Positions 28,998-36,688 of a stretch of 64,000 bases of DNA are shown one piece after another. Made by a program: the position numbers and the translations under genes. Position 1 is the first letter of the stretch. Each line of letters starts with the position of its first letter. Location of the stretch: the NCBI RefSeq assembly GCF_003050615.1, contig NZ_NWBU01000007.1:248001-312000 (forward strand), written 5' to 3'. The DNA is from Sphingomonas oleivorans. Its GTDB lineage: Bacteria > Pseudomonadota > Alphaproteobacteria > Sphingomonadales > Sphingomonadaceae. The notes under the pieces are model-generated. The model ran no database searches and was not told the origin of the DNA. It worked only from the letters and a program-made list of their open reading frames with translations.

Positions 28998-30443
28998 ATG
29001 AGACCCCTGATCCTGTTGAGCGCGGCGGCGCTGGCCATTGGCGGCACCGGCTATGGCGTGACCCAGACGGTGCGCAGCATCTCCGCCAGCGACAAGGCGG
29101 CGGGGGCCAGGGCGCATCCGCAACTGCTGGAGGAATTTGGGGGCGCCTATCCGGGGCCGCAGGCGCGCTATGTCGAGTCGGTCGGTAAACGGATCGCGGT
29201 GCAGTCCGGCCTGTCCAATTCCCAGAAAGATTTCACCGTCACGCTGCTCAATTCGCCGGTGAACAACGCCTTCGCCATACCGGGGGGCTATGTCTATGTG
29301 ACGCGCCAGCTCCTTGCGCTGATGAATGACGAGGCGGAGCTCGCCTCGGTGCTGGGTCATGAGGTCGGCCATGTCGCCGCGCGCCATGCCGCCAAGCGCA
29401 ACCGGACCTCGATCTTCGGGCAGATTGCGGCGGCGGCGGCGGGCGTGTTGACGGGCAATTCGCAGATCGCCGGCATCGTCGGCCAGGGCGCGCAGCTCGT
29501 CACGCTGCGCTTCTCCCGCCAGCAGGAATATGAGGCCGACGATCTCGGCATCCGCTATCTGACGACGGCGGGCTATGATCCCTATGCCTCGGCTTCCATG
29601 CTCGCTTCGCTCAACGCGCAGACCTCATTGGAGGCGCGCGTTCGCGGCCAGGAGGATAGGGGCCTGCCGACCTGGGCCAGCACCCACCCCAATGGCGCCG
29701 ACCGCGTGCGGCGTGCGGAGGCGCAGGCGGCCAAGACGGGCGTCGCCGCCGGCACGCGGCTGCGCAACCGCGATACCTTCCTCACGGCGCTCGATGGCGT
29801 CACTTATGATGACGATCCCGCGCAGGGTATCGTGGACGGGCAGCGATTCCAGCATCCGGCGCTGAAGCTCGGCTTCACCGCGCCTCCGGGCTATGCGCTG
29901 GCCAATGGCACGACGGCGGTGTCGGTCAGCGGGTCGGGCGGGCAGGCGCAATTTTCGGGTGGTGCCGCGACCACCGATCTGGCCGGCTATATCGACCGAG
30001 TGTTTCGTGGCCTCGCCGGCGGTGGGAACGGCATGGTGAATTACGGCCAGGTGCAGGCGACGCGGATCAATGGCCTCGACGCGGCCTATGCCTCGGCGCG
30101 CGCGGCCGGCAATTCCGGCCAGCAACTGGATGTGACCGTGTTTGCCTATGCGCTTGGCGGCAAGGCCTATCATTTCACGACGATCACGCCAGCGGGCGCG
30201 GGTCTCGGCCCCTTTTCGCCGATGATCCAATCCTTCACGCGGCTCACTGATGCCCAGGCTTCCGCGATCAAGGCGCGGCGGATCGACGTCGTGACGGTGA
30301 AGGCGGGCGATACGGCGAACAGCCTCGCCCAGCGCATGGCCTATGGCGATTATAAGCTGGAGCGTTTCCTGACGCTCAATGCCCTTTCCGCGGGCACGGC
30401 GCTGCGGCCGGGGCAGAAGGTGAAGCTGATCGTCTACGGATAA
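28998..30443 (+). CDS. M48-family zinc metalloprotease with C-terminal LysM-like segment
   Basis: 481 residues. A signal peptide covers about residues 1-24. The catalytic HEVGH is at residues 121-125 inside ELASVLGHEVGHVAARHA, with the third ligand in QQEYEADDLGIRYL near 180. This is the periplasmic M48 group (BepA/LoiP-like) that handles outer-membrane proteins or lipoproteins, but TPR repeats typical of BepA are not evident. The end (VVTVKAGDTANSLAQRMAYG ... LRPGQKVKLIVYG) looks like a LysM motif, which would bind peptidoglycan. TTG at 28980 is an alternative start. Confidence 0.88.
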   Translation: MRPLILLSAAALAIGGTGYGVTQTVRSISASDKAAGARAHPQLLEEFGGAYPGPQARYVESVGKRIAVQSGLSNSQKDFTVTLLNSPVNNAFAIPGGYVYVTRQLLALMNDEAELASVLGHEVGHVAARHAAKRNRTSIFGQIAAAAAGVLTGNSQIAGIVGQGAQLVTLRFSRQQEYEADDLGIRYLTTAGYDPYASASMLASLNAQTSLEARVRGQEDRGLPTWASTHPNGADRVRRAEAQAAKTGVAAGTRLRNRDTFLTALDGVTYDDDPAQGIVDGQRFQHPALKLGFTAPPGYALANGTTAVSVSGSGGQAQFSGGAATTDLAGYIDRVFRGLAGGGNGMVNYGQVQATRINGLDAAYASARAAGNSGQQLDVTVFAYALGGKAYHFTTITPAGAGLGPFSPMIQSFTRLTDAQASAIKARRIDVVTVKAGDTANSLAQRMAYGDYKLERFLTLNALSAGTALRPGQKVKLIVYG

Positions 30444-30598
30444 GATCGATCAGCGATTGCCGCGATGCCGTGGAAGGCGAGGCTGCGCTTGCTTTCCAGG
30501 CTTTGTAGGACGCTGATGGCGAAGATCGCGATGAGCGTGGCGATCGGGCCATATTTGAATATGGTGGAGCCACTGAAATCCCTGAGCAGCTTGCGGAT
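30434..30598 (-). pseudogene. Decayed Flp-type (IVb) pilin
   Basis: The minus strand encodes IRKLLRDFSGSTIFKYGPIA, then TLIAIFAISVLQSLESK, before a tail ending in TAG at 30434. This matches the Flp pilin pattern KFLRDESGATAIEYGLIAALIA. Two lesions are visible: the expected ATG is ATC (30598-30596), with no other start nearby, and the invariant Glu of the EYG processing motif is Lys (FKYG). No prepilin peptidase or tad genes are in the window. It overlaps the end of the M48 gene by 10 bases. Confidence 0.5.
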
Positions 30599-30773
30599 GC
30601 GCTGCCTGTGGAGCCTCCCGGATCGATCCGGCCCGAACTGACGATAAGGCGATCCGGACATCAGGCCGGGGCGGTTTCCGAAGCTTTGACGGCGCGGCCG
30701 GAACGATCCTTCGCGGCGGCCCGATTTGCCCGTAAAGCGCAGGGCGGCTCGCAACAGGATCAAGAAACGACCG

Positions 30774-31190
30774 ATGACCATCGACATATCCGCCTCTCTC
30801 TTTCCCGTCGTCGCGGTGGCGCTGGTCGATCCGGACGGCCGCGTGCTGGTGCAGCAGCGGCCGGAAGGAAAGCCGATGGCCGGGCTATGGGAATTTCCCG
30901 GAGGCAAGATCGAGCCGGGCGAGACGCCCGAAGCGGCGCTGATCCGCGAACTGCGCGAGGAGCTCGGGATCGATACGCAGGTCGCCTGCCTGGCGCCCGC
31001 CGCCTTCGCCAGCGAGGCGCTGGGCCAGAAACACCTGCTCCTGCTCCTCTATATCTGTCGCAAATGGCAGGGGATCGCCCAACCGATGGAAGGCGGCACG
31101 CTGCGCTGGGTCCGTCCGCTGGAGCTGCACAATCTGCCCATGCCGCCGGCCGATCGGCCGCTGATCGGCCTGCTCGATACGCTGCTTTAG
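30774..31190 (+). CDS. mutT: 8-oxo-dGTP diphosphatase (MutT-type Nudix hydrolase)
   Basis: 138 residues from ATG 30774. It destroys oxidised guanine nucleotides before they enter DNA. The Nudix box is intact, GGKIEPGETPEAALIRELRE followed by ELGI, with VAVALVDPDGRVLVQQRPEG in front and the WEFPGGK bend typical of MutT. It overlaps the end of the convergent methyltransferase gene by 4 bases. Confidence 0.92.
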   Translation: MTIDISASLFPVVAVALVDPDGRVLVQQRPEGKPMAGLWEFPGGKIEPGETPEAALIRELREELGIDTQVACLAPAAFASEALGQKHLLLLLYICRKWQGIAQPMEGGTLRWVRPLELHNLPMPPADRPLIGLLDTLL

Positions 31191-32053
31191 GAGGCGGATG
31201 GCGGTTTCAGCGCGTCCGCGAGCGAGCGGACGGCCGATCCACGCCGTGCCGGGCGCGGCTGATCCGGCGCGGGCGCCCAGCCGATGAGATAGACCAGCTC
31301 GAATCGTTCGCGCGTGCGGCCGTCCGGATCGGCGGCATCGGCGAAGCTTTCGGCGAGCGCCGCCACGCCCGCCCGGCCGAAGGCCGGTCTTTCGCCTCTG
31401 AGCAGATTGCCGCCGGCCATGCCGCGAAGATCGGCGATCAGGCGAAAGGGATTTGCATAGCCCACATCGAGCCGGTCGCCATCCGCCACCGGCAGCGCGA
31501 AGCCCGCGCGAGAGAGAAGGTCGCCTGCCGCGCGAATATCGATCTGCGGATGGATGCGCGCCGCGACGCCCCCGCCCGCGACGCTGTCCGCCGCCAGGGT
31601 CGCGGTGCGCAACCGGGGCAGGCTGCCCGCGCCGACGAAGCCGCCGAGGAACAGGCCATCGGGCTTGAGGATGCGGCGGATGAGCGTAAGCGCCCCGGGC
31701 AGATCGTTGACGCTGTCGAGCACGCCCGCCGAAACGACCAGATCGAAGCTTCCATCCGCGAAGGGAAGGCGATCCTCGTCGCACTGGACGCCGCCCGCCT
31801 CATGAGCGAAGCGCCAGCCGGCATCGGCGGAGACGACCGAAAGGCCCCGGGCGCGCAGCGCCTCCGCCAGCCGCCCGTCGAAACAGCCCAGCACCAGCGC
31901 CTTTGAAAAGGTCCGCGTCACCGAATCGAGCCGGTGCATCAGCTCGTCGATGAGATGATCGAGCAGGAAGGCATGATCGGCGAAATCCGGCGCAGCACGG
32001 TCGCGGCGCAAGCGGCGGAGGCCCCTGTCGAAGATTTCCGCGTCTGCCGTCAT
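31187..32053 (-). CDS. SAM-dependent methyltransferase-fold protein, NDUFAF5/BioC-like
   Basis: 288 residues from ATG 32053. A class I methyltransferase fold is seen: VLGCFDGRLAEALRARG as the SAM loop, LPFADGSFDLVVSAGVLDSV as the motif near the acceptor, and ILKPDGLFLGGFVGAGSLP after it. The N-terminal RLRRDRAAPDFADHAFLLDH stretch fits the NDUFAF5 group, whose mitochondrial member hydroxylates an Arg of the complex I subunit NDUFS7/NuoB. It is divergent from comF, the usual alphaproteobacterial arrangement. A biotin-pathway role (BioC) is less likely without bio genes nearby. Confidence 0.82.
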   Translation of the reverse strand: MTADAEIFDRGLRRLRRDRAAPDFADHAFLLDHLIDELMHRLDSVTRTFSKALVLGCFDGRLAEALRARGLSVVSADAGWRFAHEAGGVQCDEDRLPFADGSFDLVVSAGVLDSVNDLPGALTLIRRILKPDGLFLGGFVGAGSLPRLRTATLAADSVAGGGVAARIHPQIDIRAAGDLLSRAGFALPVADGDRLDVGYANPFRLIADLRGMAGGNLLRGERPAFGRAGVAALAESFADAADPDGRTRERFELVYLIGWAPAPDQPRPARRGSAVRSLADALKPPSAS

Positions 32054-32098
32054 CGGCGGGGCTTGTGCCTCGCGGCCGCGCGCGGGACAAGCCCGATC

Positions 32099-32866
32099 AT
32101 GGGGGTGATGGACAGACTGGCCATGGCGGGCGCGCAGCTCATCGCCTTCGCGCTGCCGCCACGCTGCCCGGGGTGCGGTGTAGTGACGGCGGACGATCAT
32201 CATTTCTGCCTCGCCTGCTGGTCGAAGCTCGATTTTCTGGGGCCGCCGGCCTGCGCTGCCTGCGCCGAGCCGTTCGAGCAGGATGCCGGCCCCGAGGCGC
32301 GCTGCGGCGCCTGCCTTGCCGATCCGCCGGCCTATGATGCGATGGCGGCGGCGGTGGCCTATGGCGAGATAGCCCGGCGGGTGGCGCTCAGGCTGAAATA
32401 TGGCGGTCGCCCGGGGCTGGCCGAAACGATCGCGCGGCAGCTTGAGCGGCATGCGAGCGGCGCGGCGGACATGTTGGTGGCGCCTGTGCCGCTCCATCGC
32501 TGGCGCATCTGGCGGCGCGGCTATAACCAGTCCGCATTGATCGCCCGCGCGCTCGTGCGTCGCACGGGCGGCACGCTGGCGCTGGATCTGCTGGAGCGCC
32601 GCAAGGCCACGCCGGTCCTGCGCGGGCTGGGCCCCGCGGCACGGGTCAAGGCCGTACGGGGCGCCTTCATTCTTTCCCCGCGCTGGAAGGAGCTGGTGAA
32701 GGGCAGGGCGGTGCTGCTGATCGACGATGTCTATACCACCGGTGCCACCGCAAATGCCTGTGCGAAGGCGCTCAGGCGCGCCGGGGCGAGCCAGGTGCGG
32801 CTGCTCTGCTGGGCACGCGTCGTGCGCGGCCGCGTCGATGACGTTGACTTTCCGGACCCGCGATAA
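32099..32866 (+). CDS. comF: ComF family phosphoribosyltransferase-like protein
   Basis: About 255 residues. The N-terminal part holds zinc-finger cysteines (PPRCPGCG, CLACW, CAACAEPF, CGACL), and the C-terminal part a phosphoribosyltransferase fold with the PRPP loop VLLIDDVYTTGATANAC. WRRGYNQSALIARAL is the ComF signature. In naturally competent bacteria ComF helps pull in single-stranded DNA; outside them its job is unclear. ATG 32099 is used; 32108 is an alternative. grxC follows 33 bases later. Confidence 0.92.
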   Translation: MGVMDRLAMAGAQLIAFALPPRCPGCGVVTADDHHFCLACWSKLDFLGPPACAACAEPFEQDAGPEARCGACLADPPAYDAMAAAVAYGEIARRVALRLKYGGRPGLAETIARQLERHASGAADMLVAPVPLHRWRIWRRGYNQSALIARALVRRTGGTLALDLLERRKATPVLRGLGPAARVKAVRGAFILSPRWKELVKGRAVLLIDDVYTTGATANACAKALRRAGASQVRLLCWARVVRGRVDDVDFPDPR

Positions 32867-32899
32867 CAACTCCCTGATGTGAGCGAAGGGAGCAACATG

Positions 32900-33157
32900 A
32901 TGGCGAAGGTCGAAATCTACACCAAGATGCTGTGCCCCTATTGCACCCGGGCCAAGCATCTGCTGGGCGAAAAGGGTGTCGATTTCGAGGAATATGACAT
33001 CACCATGGGCGGCCCCAAGCGCGCCGAGATGCTCGATCGCGCCAATGGCCGCCATACCGTGCCGCAGATCTTCATCGACGATTTCCATGTTGGCGGTTCG
33101 GATGATCTGGCGGCGCTCGAGCGCGCGGGCAAGCTTGACCCGCTGCTGGCGGCGTGA
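32900..33157 (+). CDS. grxC: Glutaredoxin 3
   Basis: 85 residues; a glutathione-dependent thiol reductase of the cytoplasm. The active site is CPYC (KMLCPYCTRAKHLL), followed by the TVPQIFIDDFHVGGSDDL segment with the cis-Pro. GGGAG 7 bases upstream picks ATG 32900 over the adjacent ATG 32897. It lies in the conserved comF-grxC-nitrilase-DUF1178 string and its stop overlaps the next start. Confidence 0.96.
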   Translation: MAKVEIYTKMLCPYCTRAKHLLGEKGVDFEEYDITMGGPKRAEMLDRANGRHTVPQIFIDDFHVGGSDDLAALERAGKLDPLLAA

Positions 33158-33987
33158 TGCGCGCGGCGCTGTTCCAGAGCAGGACGGGGATCGATCCCGC
33201 CGATAATGCCCGCGCGCTGGTCGCCGCGGTCGATCGGGCGTGCTCGGACGGCGCTGACATGCTTTTCACCCCCGAAATGAGCGGCCTGCTCGATCGCGAC
33301 CGGCGGCGTGCGGCCGCGAATCTGCGCGAGGAGGCGGAGGATCCGGTGCTCGCGGCGGTGCGTGAGGCGGCGGCCCGGACGGGCCTCTGGATCCATCTCG
33401 GCTCGCTCGCCATCAAGCCGGGCCGCGAGGATGGGCGGCTCGCCAATCGCGGTTTCGTGATCGACGGCACGGGCGCGATCCGGGCGCGCTATGACAAGAT
33501 CCATCTGTTCGACGTCGATCTGCCGAGTGGCGAGAGCTGGCGCGAATCGGCTGCCTATGCGCCGGGCGAGCGCGTTATCCTGGCCGAGACGCCATGGGGG
33601 CGGCTTGGCCTGTCCGTCTGCTATGATCTGCGCTTTCCGGATCTCTATCGCGCGCTGAGCGATGCCGGTGCAACCATCCTCGCGGTTCCGGCCGCCTTCA
33701 CCGTGCCCACCGGCCGCGCGCACTGGCATGTGCTGCTGCGCGCGCGGGCGATCGAGGCGGGTGCCTTCGTGATCGCGGCCGCGCAGGGCGGAGAGCATGA
33801 GGATGGGCGCGCCACTTTCGGCCATTCGCTCGCGATCGATCCCTGGGGCGAGGTGCTGCTCGACATGGGCGAGGAAGGCGGCGTCGCCCTTGTCGAGCTG
33901 GACGCGGCCCGGCTGGCGGATGTGCGCGCGCGTATCCCGGCGCTCGCCCACCGCCGGCCGATCGGCACGCCGGAGATCGCCCTGTGA
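33157..33987 (+). CDS. Carbon-nitrogen hydrolase (Nit1/omega-amidase-like)
   Basis: 276 residues. The Glu-Lys-Cys triad of the nitrilase superfamily is visible: Glu in LFTPEMSG, Lys in RYDKIHLFDVD, and Cys in LGLSVCYDLRFPDLYR. The segment after it (PTGRAHWHVLLRARAIE) matches the Nit1 branch, deaminated-glutathione amidase, a metabolite-repair enzyme. Its place next to glutaredoxin fits that view. ATG overlaps the grxC stop (TGATG is read as GTGATG); a GTG one codon earlier is possible. It overlaps DUF1178 by 4 bases. Confidence 0.92.
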   Translation: MRAALFQSRTGIDPADNARALVAAVDRACSDGADMLFTPEMSGLLDRDRRRAAANLREEAEDPVLAAVREAAARTGLWIHLGSLAIKPGREDGRLANRGFVIDGTGAIRARYDKIHLFDVDLPSGESWRESAAYAPGERVILAETPWGRLGLSVCYDLRFPDLYRALSDAGATILAVPAAFTVPTGRAHWHVLLRARAIEAGAFVIAAAQGGEHEDGRATFGHSLAIDPWGEVLLDMGEEGGVALVELDAARLADVRARIPALAHRRPIGTPEIAL

Positions 33988-34448
33988 TCGTGTTCGATCT
34001 GCTATGCGGCAAGGCCGGCCATATCTTCGAGGCATGGTTCGGATCGAGCGAGGATTATGAGGCGCAGCGCGCGCGCGGGCTCGTCTCCTGTCCCATCTGC
34101 GGAGCGGGCGAGGTGTCGAAGGCGGTGATGGCGCCCAACGTCGCGCCCAAGGGCAATAGCGGGCCGGTCAGCGGCGGGCCGGTGGCGATGAGCAATGAGG
34201 CGCCGTCGCCGGAGATGGTGAAGGCCATGCTCTCCGCGCTCGCCAAGGTGCAGGAAAAGATGCTGGAAGGATCGGAGCATGTCGGCCGCCGCTTCGCCGA
34301 GGAGGTGCGCGCGATCCATCTCGGCGAAAGTGAGCAGCGCTCTATCCATGGCGAGGCGACGGCGGACGAGGCCAGGGCGCTGATCGACGAGGGAATCTCC
34401 GTGGCGCCGCTGCCGCTTCCGGTACGCCCGACCCGGCTGGACAATTGA
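33984..34448 (+). CDS. DUF1178 family protein
   Basis: 154 residues from GTG 33984. The N-terminus IVFDLLCGKAGHIFEAWFGS and the CPICG pair near residue 37 look like a small zinc-binding motif. The rest has a linker rich in Ala/Pro/Gly, then a helical segment (AKVQEKMLEGSEHVGRRFAE) and RAIHLGESEQRSIHGEAT, the conserved core of this family. Function is unknown. It is the last gene of the comF-grxC-nitrilase string. Confidence 0.88.
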   Translation: MIVFDLLCGKAGHIFEAWFGSSEDYEAQRARGLVSCPICGAGEVSKAVMAPNVAPKGNSGPVSGGPVAMSNEAPSPEMVKAMLSALAKVQEKMLEGSEHVGRRFAEEVRAIHLGESEQRSIHGEATADEARALIDEGISVAPLPLPVRPTRLDN

Positions 34449-34484
34449 CTTGGAGCCATAGGCCCGCCTAACGACCATCTCCGT

Positions 34485-34561
34485 GCCCCGATAGCTCAGC
34501 AGGACAGAGCAACGGTTTCCTAAACCGCAGGTCGGGAGTTCGAGTCTCTCTCGGGGCACCA
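34485..34561 (+). tRNA. tRNA-Arg (anticodon CCU)
   Basis: 77 bases. Acceptor arms GCCCCGA and TCGGGGC pair fully, followed by A and an encoded CCA. The D arm is GCTC..GAGC, the anticodon loop is TTCCTAA (CCT), and the T-loop is TTCGAGT. The lowest anticodon-stem pair is A.C. It reads the rare AGG codon. Confidence 0.95.
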
Positions 34562-34741
34562 TCTTGCGGATGCTATTCGCCCCGGCTGGGGGGAAACGCC
34601 CGATTTAGGCAGGGCATGTTTTTCTAGGCGGCGAAGGGCCGTTTCCGCCGCCGCCGCCGGTTGCGCAAGCGCGGCGCTCTATTTATGGCGTCCGCCGCAG
34701 GGGTCGCCATGCCCATTTTCCAACAGATCGAGGCTATTTTG

Positions 34742-35557
34742 ATGACTGATGCTGCCAACCCTGTCGCCGGGCTCGAGCCTTCGGCCAGCCTGTCGGTGGA
34801 GAAGGTCCTGTCGGTTCGTCACTGGAACGAGCATCTGTTCAGCTTTACCATCACGCGCCCGGCGAGCTTCCGCTTCCGTTCCGGCGAATTTGTGATGATC
34901 GGCCTGCAGGGCGAGAAGAAGCCGCTGCTGCGCGCTTATTCGATCGCCAGCCCGGCCTATGCCGAGGAGCTGGAATTTCTGTCGATCAAGGTGCCGGACG
35001 GTCCGCTGACCTCGCGCCTGCAGAAGATCCAGCCGGGCGACGACATCTATCTCGGCCGCAAGCCGACCGGAACGCTGGTGGCCGATGCGCTGCTTCCGGG
35101 CCGCCGCCTGTTCCTGCTTTCCACGGGCACGGGCCTTGCGCCCTTCATCAGCATCATCCGCGATCCGGATATCTATGACTGCTTCGAGCAGGTGGTGGTG
35201 GTGCACAGCGTCCGCCGGGTGAGCGATCTTGCCTATCGCGAGGAGCTGGAAAGCCTGCTCGACGGCGATCCGCTGGTCGACGAGCAGGCCAAGGCGCAGC
35301 TCACCTATATCCCGACCGTGACGCGCGAGCCCTTCCGCACCACCGGCCGTATCGAGAAGCTGATGGAGGATGGCACGCTCTTCGCCGGCCGTGTCGCCGA
35401 GCCGCATCGCTTCGATCCGGAGCATGACCGGCTGATGCTGTGCGGCAGCATGGCGATGATCAAGGAAACGGCCGAGATGCTCGACAAGCTCGGCTTCACC
35501 GAAGGGTCGAACGCCAAGCCCGGCGAATATGTGATCGAGCGCGCCTTCGTCGGCTGA
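34742..35557 (+). CDS. fpr: Ferredoxin/flavodoxin-NADP+ reductase
   Basis: 271 residues; an FAD enzyme passing electrons between NADPH and ferredoxin or flavodoxin. The FAD motif is RAYSIASPAY, the NADP-binding motif GTGLAPFISIIRD lies near residue 130, and VVHSVRRVSDLAYREEL and LCGSMAMIKE fit the bacterial Fpr group. The chain ends YVIERAFVG. Several in-frame ATGs lie upstream (34661-34709); 34742 has GAGG at a suitable distance and starts at the conserved part. It is a single gene between tRNA-Arg and the acylation operon. Confidence 0.93.
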   Translation: MTDAANPVAGLEPSASLSVEKVLSVRHWNEHLFSFTITRPASFRFRSGEFVMIGLQGEKKPLLRAYSIASPAYAEELEFLSIKVPDGPLTSRLQKIQPGDDIYLGRKPTGTLVADALLPGRRLFLLSTGTGLAPFISIIRDPDIYDCFEQVVVVHSVRRVSDLAYREELESLLDGDPLVDEQAKAQLTYIPTVTREPFRTTGRIEKLMEDGTLFAGRVAEPHRFDPEHDRLMLCGSMAMIKETAEMLDKLGFTEGSNAKPGEYVIERAFVG

Positions 35558-35695
35558 TCGTTCTTCCTCTGCCATTCGTCTGACGGGGGTGGATCGGGCG
35601 CATAATCTCGCCCTATGGTGCCCTTTCGTTCAGCCCGCCGACAGGCGGCCGGTCCCAGCCTTGCCGGGCGTGGGATCGATGGGCACGGGGGAATG

Positions 35696-36688
35696 ATGAA
35701 GACGCTGCAGGCTCTGGCGGATCGCACCGCGGTGCTCTTCCTGGGCGTCGCGGCCGGGGCCGCGATCGGATATTCTTTCGCGAAGGGCGGGGAGCCCGAG
35801 CGCGACGTCGTCGTGCTGCAATCGGATGCTGCGCCGTCCGCGCCTGCGACGAAGCCGACCACGCCCGGCGATGTCGCGAACGGAACGCAGCCCTCCGCGC
35901 CCCCTCCGCCCGCCATGGCGGCGGCCGAGCCGACTCCGCTCGCGCCCAATCCACCGCCCGGCGAGCAGATCCTCGCGACCGTCAGGGAAGGGCGCTCGAT
36001 TCGGGTGGGCGTGTTCGGCGACAGTTTCGGCGATGGCGTCTGGTCCGCTCTCTATCGCCTGCTCCCGCGCAGCGAACGCTATGATGTGGTGAAGTTCAGC
36101 CAGCAATCGACCGGCTTCACCCGTTACAAGCGGCTCAATCTGGAGGCGCATGATGCCGGGCGCCTGGGGAATGATCCGGTCGATGTAGCGGTGATCTCCT
36201 TCGGCGCGAACGACGCTCAGGGCGTCTATGCCGATGGCAGATATGGCGCATTGCTGAGCCCCGCCTGGCAGGAGATTATCGGCGCGCGGATCGATTCCTA
36301 TGTGGCGATGCTCCGGCGGCATGGTGCGATGGTCTATTGGGTGGGCCTGCCCAAGATGCGCGATGCCAAGTTCGACGCGGACATCACCGGAATGAACGCC
36401 TTCTATGCCGATCGCATGCGACGGCTGGGCGTGCCCTTCATCGATGTGCGGCCGATGACGGTGGACGCGGAGGGCCGCTATTCGGCCTATATGACCGACG
36501 AGGGGACGGGGGCGCAGAAGCTGCTGCGCGCCAATGACGGCATCCATATGTCGATGAACGGCTATGTGCGGATCAGCAAGGGCCTTGCCGGACAGATACG
36601 CGCCTATGTCGATCAGGCGCGGCAATTGGCGGCGACACCCGCCGCGCCGACGTTGGAAACCGCCCAGAAGGTTTCCAGCACCTCATGA
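35696..36688 (+). CDS. SGNH/GDSL hydrolase-like protein (DUF459 type)
   Basis: 330 residues from ATG 35696 (GGGGG 5 bases upstream). An N-terminal membrane anchor (VLFLGVAAGAAIGYSF) is followed by a Pro/Ala-rich linker to about residue 90, then an SGNH domain: GVFGDSFGDG with the nucleophile Ser, FGANDAQGV with the Asn block, and DGIHMSMNGY with the Asp/His pair near the end. It should face the periplasm. DUF459 enzymes occur in cell-wall polymer acetylation loci. It overlaps the next SGNH gene by 4 bases and is the first of four coupled genes. Confidence 0.85.
   Translation: MKTLQALADRTAVLFLGVAAGAAIGYSFAKGGEPERDVVVLQSDAAPSAPATKPTTPGDVANGTQPSAPPPPAMAAAEPTPLAPNPPPGEQILATVREGRSIRVGVFGDSFGDGVWSALYRLLPRSERYDVVKFSQQSTGFTRYKRLNLEAHDAGRLGNDPVDVAVISFGANDAQGVYADGRYGALLSPAWQEIIGARIDSYVAMLRRHGAMVYWVGLPKMRDAKFDADITGMNAFYADRMRRLGVPFIDVRPMTVDAEGRYSAYMTDEGTGAQKLLRANDGIHMSMNGYVRISKGLAGQIRAYVDQARQLAATPAAPTLETAQKVSSTS

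Noticed and set aside
34485-34561. tRNA-Arg as an island attachment site
   Set aside because: The flanking genes are core, and no integrase or partial tRNA repeat was seen nearby.
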